64,000 nucleotides of DNA from Jiangella endophytica (GTDB lineage: Bacteria; Actinomycetota; Actinomycetes; Jiangellales; Jiangellaceae), in NCBI RefSeq assembly GCF_003427025.1, contig NZ_QVAI01000009.1, positions 232,620-296,619 on the forward strand, given 5' to 3'. A program made the translations under genes and the position numbers. Below the pieces are notes generated by a model. That model was not told where the DNA came from, searched no databases, and worked only from the letters and a program-made list of their open reading frames with translations. This document shows, piece after piece, positions 1-8,912 of the stretch (positions are counted from its first letter, which is position 1; the number at the start of each line of letters is the position of its first letter).

Positions 1-329
1 TCGGCCGCCACGTGCAGCGGGTCCTGGCCCTCCTGGACCAGCCCGCGCTTGACGCAGTCGGCGACGTTGGTCAGCTTGACCCGGCTGTTGCCGATGGGTG
101 AGCCGCCGAACCGGTGCAGCCGCGACGCCGTGGCCCGCATCTCGGGCGTGATGGTGATCGAGCGGCCGGTCAGCAGGCCCGCGTAGCCGTCGAGGTAGGC
201 GATGATCTCGACCTCGGGCGCGATCTCGGTGTACCGCTCGATCAGGCCGCCGACGGCCGACGACAGGCACGGGGCCAGGCCGCCGGCCGTGAGCATGGCG
301 ACCTTGCGCACAGGTGTGCTCTCGGGCAT
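1..329 (-). CDS. Phosphofructokinase-like protein, N-terminal part only
   Basis: The gene starts at an ATG (327-329) and runs off the left edge, so only about 109 residues are visible. The N-terminus has the Rossmann-like beginning of the phosphofructokinase superfamily, with a glycine-rich turn (LTAGGLAPC, about residues 13-21) followed by a DGYAGLL segment that matches the DGYxGL element of PFKs. The GGLAPC variant differs from the GGDAPG of classical ATP-PFKs and resembles actinobacterial proteins usually named 6-phosphofructokinase or PPi-dependent PFK. Expected role: phosphorylation of fructose 6-phosphate in glycolysis. Phosphoryl donor (ATP or PPi) cannot be decided because the catalytic loop lies outside the window. 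It is divergent from the aroG gene at 474, so the 144 bp between them holds both promoters. Confidence 0.75.
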   Translation of the reverse strand, partial: MPESTPVRKVAMLTAGGLAPCLSSAVGGLIERYTEIAPEVEIIAYLDGYAGLLTGRSITITPEMRATASRLHRFGGSPIGNSRVKLTNVADCVKRGLVQEGQDPLHVAA

Positions 330-473
330 ATGAGGTGACCTTCTGTCGGAGTGGGACGGATCGCCTGACACCCTATCGCCGCTTCCTGAGACTCCTGGGG
401 TGTGCCTCGTCTGCCTGTCCGGGGTGTGGGCTACCGGGGCGGGTTCGCGGGGGAGCGGCCTACCCTGTAAGGC

Positions 474-1835
474 GTGAACTCCCCGGAGGACCTTGCGCTG
501 TACACGGAACTGACGGAGGCGGTCGGCGCGCTGCCGGCCGGTCAGCAGCCCGAATGGCCCGACCCCGCCGCCGTCCAGGACGCCGTCGCGCAGCTGCGCG
601 CCATGCCGCCGCTGGTGTTCGCCGGCGAGTGCGACCTGCTGCGCGAGCGGCTGGCCGCCGTCTCCCGCGGCGAGGCGTTCGTCCTGCAGGGCGGCGACTG
701 CGCCGAGACGTTCGCCGGCGTGAGCGCCGACAACGTCCGCAACAAGCTGAAGACGCTGCTGCAGATGGCCGTCGTGCTCACCTACGCCGCCAGCGTCCCG
801 GTCGTGAAGATCGGGCGGCTCGCCGGGCAGTACGCCAAGCCACGGTCGAAGTCCACCGAGACCCGCGACGACGTCACTCTGCCGGCGTTCCGCGGCGACA
901 TCGTCAACGACTTCGAGTTCACGCCGTCGGCGCGGGTGCCGGACCCGCACCGCATGGTGCGCGCCTACCACGCGTCGTCGGCCACGCTGAACCTCACCCG
1001 CGCGTTCGTCGGCGGCGGGTTCGCCGACCTGCACCAGGTGCACGCCTGGAACACCGACTTCGTCCGCACCTCGCCGGCCGGCCAGCGCTACGAGCGGCTG
1101 GCAGGGCGGCTGGACCAGGCGCTGTCGTTCATGCGGGCCATCGAGATCGACACCGACCAGCTGCGCACGGTCGAGCTGTACTCCAGCCACGAGGCGCTGC
1201 TGCTCGACTACGAACTGGCGCTGACCCGGGTCGACTCCCGCACCGGCGCGCCGTACGACGTGTCCGGGCACTTCGTCTGGATCGGCGAGCGGACCCGGCA
1301 GCTCGACGGCGCGCACCTGGAGTTCGCGGCGCGCATCCGCAACCCCATCGGCGTCAAGGTCGGCCCCACGACGACGCCCGACGAACTGCTGGCGCTGGCG
1401 AACAAGCTCGACCCGGAGCGCGAGCCCGGCCGGCTCACGTTCGTCACGCGCATGGGCGCGGGGAAGATCCGCGACGCCCTGCCGGCGCTGATCCAGAAGG
1501 CGAGCGCCGACGGCCTCGTCGCGTCGTGGATCTGCGACCCGATGCACGGCAACACCTACGAGGCGCCCAGCGGCCACAAGACCCGCCGCTTCGACGACGT
1601 CGTCGACGAGGTCCGCGGCTTCTTCGAGGTGCACCGCGCGCTGGGGACCCACCCGGGCGGCATCCACGTCGAGCTCACCGGCGACGACGTCACCGAGTGC
1701 GTCGGCGGCGGCGACCCCATCGCCGAGGACGGCCTGGGCAGCCGCTACGAGACCGTCTGCGACCCGCGGCTGAACCGCACCCAGTCGCTGGAGCTGGCCT
1801 TCCTCGTCGCCGAGCTGCTCGAGTCGTCGAACTAG
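474..1835 (+). CDS. aroG: Class II 3-deoxy-7-phosphoheptulonate (DAHP) synthase
   Basis: This enzyme condenses phosphoenolpyruvate with erythrose 4-phosphate, the first step of the shikimate pathway. The 453-residue product has normal length for the plant/actinobacterial class II family. Visible marks are GGDCAETF (residues 73-80, whose Cys is a metal ligand in the family), KIGRLAGQYAKPRS (about 112-125), CDPMHGNT, and the HPGGIHVELTG segment near the C-terminus. The start is the GTG at 474. Its stop overlaps the stop of the convergent VOC gene in the tetranucleotide CTAG (1832-1835). A structurally unrelated type I DAHP synthase lies at 14706-15761, so the strain has both kinds. Confidence 0.95.
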   Translation: MNSPEDLALYTELTEAVGALPAGQQPEWPDPAAVQDAVAQLRAMPPLVFAGECDLLRERLAAVSRGEAFVLQGGDCAETFAGVSADNVRNKLKTLLQMAVVLTYAASVPVVKIGRLAGQYAKPRSKSTETRDDVTLPAFRGDIVNDFEFTPSARVPDPHRMVRAYHASSATLNLTRAFVGGGFADLHQVHAWNTDFVRTSPAGQRYERLAGRLDQALSFMRAIEIDTDQLRTVELYSSHEALLLDYELALTRVDSRTGAPYDVSGHFVWIGERTRQLDGAHLEFAARIRNPIGVKVGPTTTPDELLALANKLDPEREPGRLTFVTRMGAGKIRDALPALIQKASADGLVASWICDPMHGNTYEAPSGHKTRRFDDVVDEVRGFFEVHRALGTHPGGIHVELTGDDVTECVGGGDPIAEDGLGSRYETVCDPRLNRTQSLELAFLVAELLESSN

Positions 1836-2431
1836 ACGCTCTCCCAGACGAACCCGTCCGGGTCGGTGAAGGCGCCGTCCGCGCCGCCGATGACGACGCC
1901 GTGCGCTCCGGAACCGTCCGGGTCGACGCCGGCGACCTTGGCCAGGGCCTTGCGCCGGTTGAGGGTCAGCGTGACGGCGCCGGTGTCGAACTCGACGTAC
2001 TTCCGGCCGAAGCTCTTCGCGACGGTGAGGCCGCGGCCGGCGTAGAACTGCCTGCTCGCGGCCACGTCGTCGACGCCCAGCTGGAGCACGAGGTCGTCGA
2101 CCCGCCGGGTGGCCGGGGCGGTGTCCTTCTTCGACGAGGACGCGACCGTCAGGATGGTCCCGTCCGGAGCCGCGACGACGCCGCCGTAGCCCCACAGCGA
2201 CTTCGAGGCGGGTTTCAGCACCGTGGCGCCCGCCTCGACCGCGGCGGCGACGAGCGCGTCGACGGTGCCGGGCTGGGACGCGACGAGCGACAGGGTGAAC
2301 CCGCCGAAGCCGGTCGACGGCGCGTCGGCGGCCCGGGCCCGGACACGCTCGCCCAGGCCGAGGGAGGCGTAGAAGCCGGCCGCGGCCGCGGGGTCGGCGG
2401 TCTCGAGGGTGAGGTGCTCGATGGTGGTCAT
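1832..2431 (-). CDS. VOC family protein with two glyoxalase-like domains
   Basis: A 199-residue cytosolic protein made of two vicinal-oxygen-chelate modules. The first begins IEHLTLETADPAAAAGFY near the N-terminus and the second begins at about residue 90 with RRVDDLVLQLGVDDVAASRQFY. Each has the beta-alpha-beta pattern of glyoxalase/bleomycin-resistance/dioxygenase folds. Substrate cannot be inferred. A single-domain VOC gene lies just upstream on the same strand (2464-2805), 32 bp away, so the two are probably co-transcribed. Stop codon overlaps that of aroG on the other strand, leaving no room for a separate terminator. Confidence 0.85.
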   Translation of the reverse strand: MTTIEHLTLETADPAAAAGFYASLGLGERVRARAADAPSTGFGGFTLSLVASQPGTVDALVAAAVEAGATVLKPASKSLWGYGGVVAAPDGTILTVASSSKKDTAPATRRVDDLVLQLGVDDVAASRQFYAGRGLTVAKSFGRKYVEFDTGAVTLTLNRRKALAKVAGVDPDGSGAHGVVIGGADGAFTDPDGFVWESV

Positions 2432-2463
2432 GAGGGAATCCTTCTGTTCGGTGCCGGTGGATG

Positions 2464-2805
2464 TCAGCGCTGGAGGAAGCCGAGGACGTTACCGCTGGGG
2501 TCCTCGACGACGGCGGCCAGCTGCCCGCCGCCGACGTCCTTGACCTCCTGGCGGGTGCGCCAGCCCGCCTCGATGGCCCGGCGCAGGGCCGCGGCGGCAT
2601 CGCTCACGTGGCAGTAGCCGACCGGGCCGGTCATTCCGTGGCCGTGGCCGTTCGGGTCCAGCCCGATCTCCTGCTCCCCGACCCGGAACCCGACGTAGTA
2701 GGGCTCGTCGGCGTAGGGGAGCACGCCCAGGACGGCCCCGTAGAGCTCCCGGGCCCGGCCGAGGTCCCGGACCGGGACGATGATGGTCTTGATGCCGTGG
2801 CTCAC
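2464..2805 (-). CDS. VOC family protein (single domain)
   Basis: A 113-residue protein with one glyoxalase/bleomycin-resistance-like module: MSHGIKTIIVPVRDLGRARELY at the start is the typical first strand and helix, and the C-terminal DPSGNVLGFLQR is the usual last strand with a metal-ligand-like region. It is upstream of and probably co-transcribed with the two-domain VOC gene at 1832-2431. It is divergent from the large regulator starting at 2922, which could control it. No specific substrate can be proposed. Confidence 0.85.
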   Translation of the reverse strand: MSHGIKTIIVPVRDLGRARELYGAVLGVLPYADEPYYVGFRVGEQEIGLDPNGHGHGMTGPVGYCHVSDAAAALRRAIEAGWRTRQEVKDVGGGQLAAVVEDPSGNVLGFLQR

Positions 2806-2921
2806 GGCTGCCTCCTCGGTGGAGCGGACCTGACGGCGTCAGTCTCCCGCCGGACCGGCAGCGCCGACATCCGTGCCCAGCACGGGTCCGTCCACGGAGG
2901 CCGTACGGAATACTGGGCGGA

Positions 2922-5771
2922 GTGTCGAAGCGGGTAGCCACCACGTCCATCTCGGCTCGCGAGGCCGAGATCCTGGCGCTGGTCGGCGAGCACCGCAGCA
3001 ACGCCGAGATCGCCGCGCAGCTGGTCATCTCGGTGCGCACGGTCGAGACCCACGTGTCGTCGCTGCTGCGCAAGCTCGACGCGCCCGATCGCCGGGCGCT
3101 CGCCGGGCTCGCGGCCGAGTCCGCCCGCCAAGAGCGGACCAGCCAGTCGCTGGCCGGGCTCCCGGCGCCCCTGAACCCGTTCATCGGCCGGGCCGGGGAA
3201 CGCCGCGCGCTGGGCGAAGCGGTCCGCGCGCATCGTCAGGTCAGCGCCGTCGGCCCGGGCGGGGTCGGCAAGACCCGGCTGGCGCTGGCCGTCGCCGCCG
3301 ACCTCGCCGGCGACTTCGCCGACGGCGTGTGGTTCGCCGACCTCGTGCCGGTCACCGACCCATCGATGGTCGGCACCGCCGTGGCGGCCGCCCTCGGCGT
3401 CGGCGAGCACCAGGGCCGCGGCATCGACGAGTCGGTGACGGCGGCCCTGGCCGACCGGCGTGCGCTGCTGGTGCTGGACAACTGCGAGCACCTGCCCGGC
3501 GGTGTCGCCCCGTTCGTCGAACGGCTGCTGGTGCGCTGTCCGTCGGTGCACGTGCTGACCACCAGCCGGGCCCGGCTCTCGGTGCCGTTCGAACGGGTCT
3601 ATTCGGTGCCGCCGCTGTCGCTCGACGGCGCGTCCGACGCGGTCGCCCTGTTCGTCGACCGGGCCGAGGCGGTGGGCTGGACGGTCGAGTCCGCGCACCT
3701 GGACCAGGTCGCCGACGTGTGCCGCAAGCTCGACGGGGTGGCGCTGGCCATCGAGCTGGCCGCTGCCCGCCTGCCGGCCCTGGGGTTCGACGGCCTGGTC
3801 GCGGGGCTCTCCGACCACCTGCGGCTGCTGGTCGGCGGCTATCGGGCCGACGACCGCCACCGCTCGGTGCGGGCCGTGCTGGACTGGAGCCAGGCGTTGC
3901 TGCCCGAACCCGACCTGGCGCTGCTGCGGCGCGTCTCGGTGTTCGTCTCGCCGTTCACCGCTGCGGCCGCCGAGACGATCGCCGGGTTCGATCCGCTGGA
4001 GTCCGGCCAGGTCGTCGACGGGCTGGCCCGCCTCGCCGACCAGCACCTGCTGAGCGTCACGGCGTCGGCCGGAGGAACCCGGTACCGGGCGGCGGAGACC
4101 ATCCGCCAGTACGGCGCCGAACGGCTCGCCGCGGCCGGCGAGGACGAGCCGACCCGGGCCCGGCAGCTGCGGTGGTGCTTGACCACGGCGACGGAGCTGG
4201 GCGACGATCCCGCGCCCGGCGCCGCCTGGCGGGTCGCGTTCGACGCGGTCGCCGACGACCTCCGCGCCGCGCTCGGCTGGGCGGCCGGCCGGCCCGCATA
4301 CCGCGCCGAGGCCCACCGGCTGGCGCTGGCGCTGGCGGGGCCGGCGTTCACCCGCAACCTGGCCGGCGAGTCCCAGCAGCGCTACGAACAGGCGGCCGCC
4401 CTCGCCGACGACCCCGCGGCGGCGGGCTCCGCCCTGCGAGGCGCCGCCAACGTGGCCGCGTGCCGCATGCGCGGCGGCGACGCCTACCGCCTCTGGCAGG
4501 CGGCCGCGGAGCAGGCCCGGCAGGCCGGCGACGCCGCCGGCGCCGCCCGCGACCTCGCCACGGCCGTCACCACCCACGTCCGCAAGGCCGGGACCTTCGC
4601 CGAGCCGCCGCCGCGCGACGAGCCGGCCGCTTTGCTCGCCCGGGCGCGCGAGCTGGCCGGCGACGACCCGGCGGCCCAGGCGGCGGTGGCGCTCGCCGAC
4701 TGCCTCGCCCTCGGCTACGCGTTCTTCGCCGGCCCGGGCGGTCCGGCCGGGTCCGCGACGTCGGCGGCGGAGCTGACCGCCCGCGCCGAGCAGGCCGTCG
4801 AACTGGCCCGCCGCCTCGACGACCCGCTGGCGGAGTGCGCCGCCCTCCAGGCACTGACCGCGGCGCACCGGCGGGCCGGCGACACCTTCGCCGCCGCTGC
4901 CACCGCGCGCCGCCGCGTCGACCTGCTCGACACCGTGCCACTCACCCCCGACAGCGCCGACGAGCTGATCGACGCCCTGCTCATCGCCACAGCGGCCGGC
5001 ATCGGCGCAGGCGACCTGCAGGCCGCGCGCCAGTGGGGGCGGCGGCTGCGTGACCTGCCGCCGCTGGCCGAGGTCGGGCACCTCGCGACCTCGCAGCTGA
5101 TCGTGGCCGACGCCCTCGCCGGCCACGCCGCCGAGGCCGTCGCCGCCAGCGGCCGCTTCCTCGACTCCTGGACCCGGGCGGGCCGCCCGGCGGCCCGCGG
5201 CTTCGGCCCGGTCGCCGCCGCCGTCGCGATGGTCCACGCCCTGCGCGGTGACGACGCCGCCCGGGCCGACTGGCTCGCGGTCCTCGACCAGCTGGGCGTC
5301 ACCCACGACGACCGCGCGGGCTACAGCCCCACCCTCGACGCCGTTGCCCTGCTGCACCAGGGACAGGCCACCCGTGCGCTGGAGGGGCTCGACGCCGGAA
5401 GCGACGGGCCGGCGCCGTGGCGCACCGGGATTCTGTTGCACTGGCACGTCGCCCTCGCGGCCGAGTCCGCCGTGCTGGCCGGTCGTCCCGACGCGGCCGG
5501 ACGGCTCGCGGCCGCCCGCCCCGTGGTCGACGGCAACCCCGTCGCCGGCGCCATCGTCGAGCGGGCGTTCGCGCTCCTCGACGACGACCGCGACCGCCTG
5601 CTCGCCACGGCCGCCGCGTTCGAGGCCGCCGGCTGCCCGTATCAGCAGGCCCGGACGCTGCTCCTGGCCGGCGGCGACGCCGCCTCGACCGGGGCCGGCA
5701 CGCTCGCCGGCCTCGGCCTCGCCACCGTCAGGCCGCCTCGGCCGCGGCCAGCGCCCCGGCCGTCGCGGTGA
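2922..5771 (+). CDS. Large transcriptional regulator: N-terminal LuxR-type HTH plus NTPase and repeat domain
   Basis: A 949-residue regulator. Residues about 8-65 form a LuxR/GerE-type helix-turn-helix (SAREAEILALVGEHRSNAEI, then VETHVSSLLRKL). A STAND/NB-ARC-like ATPase follows, with Walker A GPGGVGKT (111-118) and a Walker B region LLVLDNCEHL (about 185-194). The C-terminal half is Ala-rich and helical, like TPR-type sensor regions. Classical LAL/MalT regulators carry the HTH at the C-terminus; here the order is reversed, as in a known actinobacterial subclass. Start is GTG 2922 with no Shine-Dalgarno but a -10-like AATACT at 2909-2914, compatible with a leaderless mRNA. It is divergent from the VOC pair, a plausible target. 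Its end overlaps the convergent FMN reductase by 44 bp. Confidence 0.85.
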   Translation: MSKRVATTSISAREAEILALVGEHRSNAEIAAQLVISVRTVETHVSSLLRKLDAPDRRALAGLAAESARQERTSQSLAGLPAPLNPFIGRAGERRALGEAVRAHRQVSAVGPGGVGKTRLALAVAADLAGDFADGVWFADLVPVTDPSMVGTAVAAALGVGEHQGRGIDESVTAALADRRALLVLDNCEHLPGGVAPFVERLLVRCPSVHVLTTSRARLSVPFERVYSVPPLSLDGASDAVALFVDRAEAVGWTVESAHLDQVADVCRKLDGVALAIELAAARLPALGFDGLVAGLSDHLRLLVGGYRADDRHRSVRAVLDWSQALLPEPDLALLRRVSVFVSPFTAAAAETIAGFDPLESGQVVDGLARLADQHLLSVTASAGGTRYRAAETIRQYGAERLAAAGEDEPTRARQLRWCLTTATELGDDPAPGAAWRVAFDAVADDLRAALGWAAGRPAYRAEAHRLALALAGPAFTRNLAGESQQRYEQAAALADDPAAAGSALRGAANVAACRMRGGDAYRLWQAAAEQARQAGDAAGAARDLATAVTTHVRKAGTFAEPPPRDEPAALLARARELAGDDPAAQAAVALADCLALGYAFFAGPGGPAGSATSAAELTARAEQAVELARRLDDPLAECAALQALTAAHRRAGDTFAAAATARRRVDLLDTVPLTPDSADELIDALLIATAAGIGAGDLQAARQWGRRLRDLPPLAEVGHLATSQLIVADALAGHAAEAVAASGRFLDSWTRAGRPAARGFGPVAAAVAMVHALRGDDAARADWLAVLDQLGVTHDDRAGYSPTLDAVALLHQGQATRALEGLDAGSDGPAPWRTGILLHWHVALAAESAVLAGRPDAAGRLAAARPVVDGNPVAGAIVERAFALLDDDRDRLLATAAAFEAAGCPYQQARTLLLAGGDAASTGAGTLAGLGLATVRPPRPRPAPRPSR

Positions 5772-6252
5772 GGACGGCGCCGTGGTCGGCGGCCCAGCGC
5801 TCGGCCAGCGGCAACAGGTCGGGCAGCTCGCGCTCCTCGACGACGAACGACGGCACCGGCAGGCTGGCGCCCAGCTCGGCGAGGACGGGGCGCAGCTGCA
5901 GGTCGGCGACGAAGCGGTGCGTGGGCGCCGCGGCCACCGTCACCGGCACCGCGACGGTCCCGCGCAGCGCGCCGCCGGGCAGCCGGTCGAGGAACGCCTT
6001 GAGCAGCCCCGTGTAGCTGGCCTTGTACGTCGGCGTGGCGACGACCAGCACCGACGCGTCCGCCGCCGCGGCCAGCGCCTCCTCGCCGTCCGGCGCCAGC
6101 GGTCCGAGCCACTGACCGCCGAATCCGGCGAGGTCGAGCACCCGCCCCTCGCCGGTGCCGGAGCGGGCGGCCACGGCCGTCGCCACGGCCGTCGCCACGC
6201 CCAGCGTGCGCGACCCCGCCCTCGGGTTGCCGACCACTGTCACGATGCTCAT
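5728..6252 (-). CDS. NAD(P)H-dependent FMN reductase
   Basis: A 174-residue flavodoxin-like protein beginning [16 protein letters not shown], the phosphate-binding loop of SsuE/ArsH-type reductases, and containing the [21 protein letters not shown] motif characteristic of these enzymes. It would supply reduced FMN, probably to a two-component monooxygenase that frees sulfite from organosulfonates; this partner role is inferred from family and from position as the last gene of a sulfate-uptake operon. Its ATG (6250-6252) overlaps the stop of cysA in ATGA, indicating translational coupling. The 3' end overlaps the convergent regulator gene. Confidence 0.88.
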   Translation of the reverse strand: MSIVTVVGNPRAGSRTLGVATAVATAVAARSGTGEGRVLDLAGFGGQWLGPLAPDGEEALAAAADASVLVVATPTYKASYTGLLKAFLDRLPGGALRGTVAVPVTVAAAPTHRFVADLQLRPVLAELGASLPVPSFVVEERELPDLLPLAERWAADHGAVLTATAGALAAAEAA

Positions 6253-7250
6253 CTCGCGGGTACCTCCAGTCCGGACCGAACCGACGAACCTGACACGGGG
6301 ACGACCGGCGCGCCGGGTACCACCCGCACGGACACCGTCGTCCCGGCGTCGACGCCCAGGCGGAGGAACTCCGTCCGGGTCATGGTGGCGAGCACGACCT
6401 GCTCGCCCGTGCTGACCTCGACCCGCACCTCGAAGCCGACCCGGACGACGCGCGCGACCCGGCCGGCGACGGCGTCGGGGTCGTCCGCGCCGGTCGTCAG
6501 CGTGACGTCGTGCGGGCGGACCAGCAGATCCCCCAGCTGCGTGACCGGGCCGAGGAAGCGCATGACGAAGTCGTTGGCGGGCTCGTCGTAGAGCTGGTCG
6601 GGGCTGCCGATCTGCTCGACCCGGCCCTCGTTGATCACGACGATCTCGTCCGCGACCTCCAGCGCCTCCTCCTGGTCGTGCGTGACGAAGACGGTGGTGA
6701 CGTGCACCTCGTCGTGCAGGCGGCGCAGCCACTCGCGCAGCTCCTTGCGAACCTTGGCGTCCAGCGCACCGAACGGCTCGTCCAGCAACAGCACCTTCGG
6801 CTCGACGGCGAGCGCGCGCGCCAGCGCCATCCGCTGCCGCTGACCGCCGGAGAGCTGCGCCGGCAGCCGTTCGGCGAACTGCTCCAGGTGCACGAGCGCG
6901 AGCAGCTCGTCCACCCGGTGGCGGATCTCGTCCTTGGGCCGCTTGCGGATCTCCAGCCCGAACGCGATGTTCCGGCGCACGCTGAGGTGCTTGAACGCGG
7001 CGTAGTGCTGGAAGACGAAGCCGACGCCGCGCTTGCGGGCCGGCAGGTGGGTGGCGTCCAGGCCTTCGATGCCGACCGTGCCGGCGTCGGCGTACTCCAG
7101 CCCGGCGATGATCCGCAGCAGCGTCGACTTGCCGCCGCCCGACGGGCCGAGCAGCGCGGTGAGCTGCCCGGACGGGATGCTGACGGACACGTCCTCGAGC
7201 GCCACGAAGTCGCCGAAGCGCTTGGTCACGCCGGTGATCTCGATGCTCAA
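6249..7250 (-). CDS. cysA: Sulfate/thiosulfate ABC transporter, ATP-binding subunit
   Basis: The 333-residue ATPase energises sulfate import. It shows Walker [10 protein letters not shown] (35-43), the signature [15 protein letters not shown] (133-147), Walker B LLLDEP (154-159) and the switch histidine in [10 protein letters not shown]. The C-terminal hundred residues form a TOBE-like regulatory domain, as in CysA. Gene order (this, cysW, cysT, binding protein, read backwards) is the standard cys operon. It overlaps cysW by 4 bp at its start and the FMN reductase by 4 bp at its end. Confidence 0.95.
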   Translation of the reverse strand: MSIEITGVTKRFGDFVALEDVSVSIPSGQLTALLGPSGGGKSTLLRIIAGLEYADAGTVGIEGLDATHLPARKRGVGFVFQHYAAFKHLSVRRNIAFGLEIRKRPKDEIRHRVDELLALVHLEQFAERLPAQLSGGQRQRMALARALAVEPKVLLLDEPFGALDAKVRKELREWLRRLHDEVHVTTVFVTHDQEEALEVADEIVVINEGRVEQIGSPDQLYDEPANDFVMRFLGPVTQLGDLLVRPHDVTLTTGADDPDAVAGRVARVVRVGFEVRVEVSTGEQVVLATMTRTEFLRLGVDAGTTVSVRVVPGAPVVPVSGSSVRSGLEVPAR

Positions 7251-8074
7251 CGGGGTTCTTCCTTCGGCCGGATGATGGAGACGACGACGATGCAGGCGAC
7301 GGCGACCAGCGCGAGCAGGAACGCGGTCGCGTAGGCGCCGCCCTGGTCGAAGTTCAGGTACTTCTCCTCGACGACGAGCGTGGCGGTGCGGGTCTCGCCG
7401 AGGACGTTGCCGGAGACGACCTTGACGGCGCCGAACTCGCCGAGCGACCGGGCCAGGCTGAGCACGACGCCGTACGTGACGCCCCAGCGGATGGCCGGCA
7501 GCGTGATGCGCCGGAACGTCTGGGCGGCCGTCGCGCCGAGGCTCTGCGCCGCCTGCTCCTGCTCGGTGCCGATCTCCTCCAGGACGGGGACGACCTCGCG
7601 GATGACCAGCGGCAACGCCACGAACGTCGTCGCCAGGATGATCCCCGGCGTCGCGAAGATCACCTGCAGCCCGGCGTCCTCCAGCCCCGGCCCGAACCAG
7701 CCCGAGCGGCCGCCGTAGACCAGCACCAGCGCCAGCCCGACCACGATCGGCGACACCGACAGCGGCACGTCCAGGAGCGCGTTCAGCAGCCGCCGGCCCG
7801 GGAACCGGTAGCGCACGATGAGGATCGAGATGCCGACCCCGAACACCGTGTTGATGACGACGGCGACGACCGCGACGACGACGGTCAGCTGCAGCGCGTG
7901 CACGACGTCCGGGTCGTCGAGGATGCCGCGCAGGTTGTCGAAACCGTCGGCGAACGTGTTCTGCGCGACCAGCCAGAGTGGCCAGGCGACCAGCAGGAAC
8001 AGGTAAGCCGTCACGATCGCGCGGGTGACGAACCGGCCCGGCCCGCGGGTCCGCAGCCGCTGCCGCTCAGCCAC
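7247..8074 (-). CDS. cysW: Sulfate ABC transporter permease
   Basis: A 275-residue integral membrane protein with six predicted transmembrane segments, starting with an N-terminal helix ([18 protein letters not shown]). The EAA-type cytoplasmic loop ([28 protein letters not shown]) docks on CysA. The sequence [24 protein letters not shown] is typical of CysW rather than CysT. The start overlaps cysT by 8 bp and the end overlaps cysA by 4 bp. Confidence 0.93.
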   Translation of the reverse strand: MAERQRLRTRGPGRFVTRAIVTAYLFLLVAWPLWLVAQNTFADGFDNLRGILDDPDVVHALQLTVVVAVVAVVINTVFGVGISILIVRYRFPGRRLLNALLDVPLSVSPIVVGLALVLVYGGRSGWFGPGLEDAGLQVIFATPGIILATTFVALPLVIREVVPVLEEIGTEQEQAAQSLGATAAQTFRRITLPAIRWGVTYGVVLSLARSLGEFGAVKVVSGNVLGETRTATLVVEEKYLNFDQGGAYATAFLLALVAVACIVVVSIIRPKEEPR

Positions 8075-8912
8075 GGCGGCCCACCCGGCGCTGGATGACG
8101 TCGAGCGCGACGATCACCGCGAACGAGATGGCCAGCAGCACGGTCGCCACTGCCGCGGCGTTGTCGAGGTTGTCGTTCTCGATGCTGCTGAGGATGCGCA
8201 CCGACGTCACCTCCGTCTGCATCGGCAGGTTGCCCGACAGCAGCACCAGCGAGCCGTACTCGCTGACGCCGCGGGCGAACGAGAGCGCCGCGCCGGCCGC
8301 GATCGCCGGGGCCAGCGCCGGCAGGATGATCCGGCGGAAGGTGGTGAACCGCGACGCGCCGAGCGACGCCGCCGCCTCCTCGACCTCGCGGTCCAGCTCG
8401 GCCAGCACCGGCTGCACCGTCCGGACGACGAACGGCAGCGTCACGAACAGGAACGCCAGGAACACCGCGGCCCGGCTGTTGGCGACGTCGAGGCCGAGCG
8501 GGCTGTCCGGCCCGTACAGCGACAGCAGCACCAGCCCGGCGACGATCGTCGGCAGCGCGAACGGCACGTCGATCAGCACCTCGAGCGCGCGCTGGCCGGC
8601 GAACCGGTCGCGGACCAGCACCCACGCGATCAGCGTCCCCATCACCACGTTGACGACCGTGACCAGCAACGCGGTCCCGACAGTGAGCTGGATCGCGGCC
8701 GCCGTCTGGTCGTTCGTGACCGCCCGCCAGAACCCGTCCCAGCCGCCGGCGACGGCCGTCGCGACGACCGCCGCCAGCGGGATCAGCACCAGCAGGCTGA
8801 ACCAGAGCATCGCCACGCCCAGGCCCAGCCCGGAGACGCGGGTCAGCCGCCCGCCGGCCGTGGTGGCCGGCGGGCGCCGTCGCCGGACGGTGCCGGCCGC
8901 GGCTTCGCTCAC
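8067..8912 (-). CDS. cysT: Sulfate ABC transporter permease
   Basis: A 281-residue membrane permease, the CysT/CysU partner of CysW. After a charged, Arg-rich cytosolic tail the first membrane helix is near residues 27-50 (LGLGVAMLWFSLLVLIPLAAV). The EAA loop reads EEAAASLGASRFTTFRRIILPAL, and LLSGNLPMQTEVTSVRI is characteristic of the family. The GTG start (8910-8912) is chosen because it overlaps the stop of the binding-protein gene in GTGA; a longer upstream frame would run through the binding protein gene. Confidence 0.92.
   Translation of the reverse strand: MSEAAAGTVRRRRPPATTAGGRLTRVSGLGLGVAMLWFSLLVLIPLAAVVATAVAGGWDGFWRAVTNDQTAAAIQLTVGTALLVTVVNVVMGTLIAWVLVRDRFAGQRALEVLIDVPFALPTIVAGLVLLSLYGPDSPLGLDVANSRAAVFLAFLFVTLPFVVRTVQPVLAELDREVEEAAASLGASRFTTFRRIILPALAPAIAAGAALSFARGVSEYGSLVLLSGNLPMQTEVTSVRILSSIENDNLDNAAAVATVLLAISFAVIVALDVIQRRVGRRG

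Noticed and set aside
2802..5447. Long minus-strand open frame opposite the regulator gene
   Set aside because: Antisense shadow of a GC-rich gene; composition rich in Arg, Gly and Pro with no family motif, while the plus strand codes a clear HTH/ATPase.
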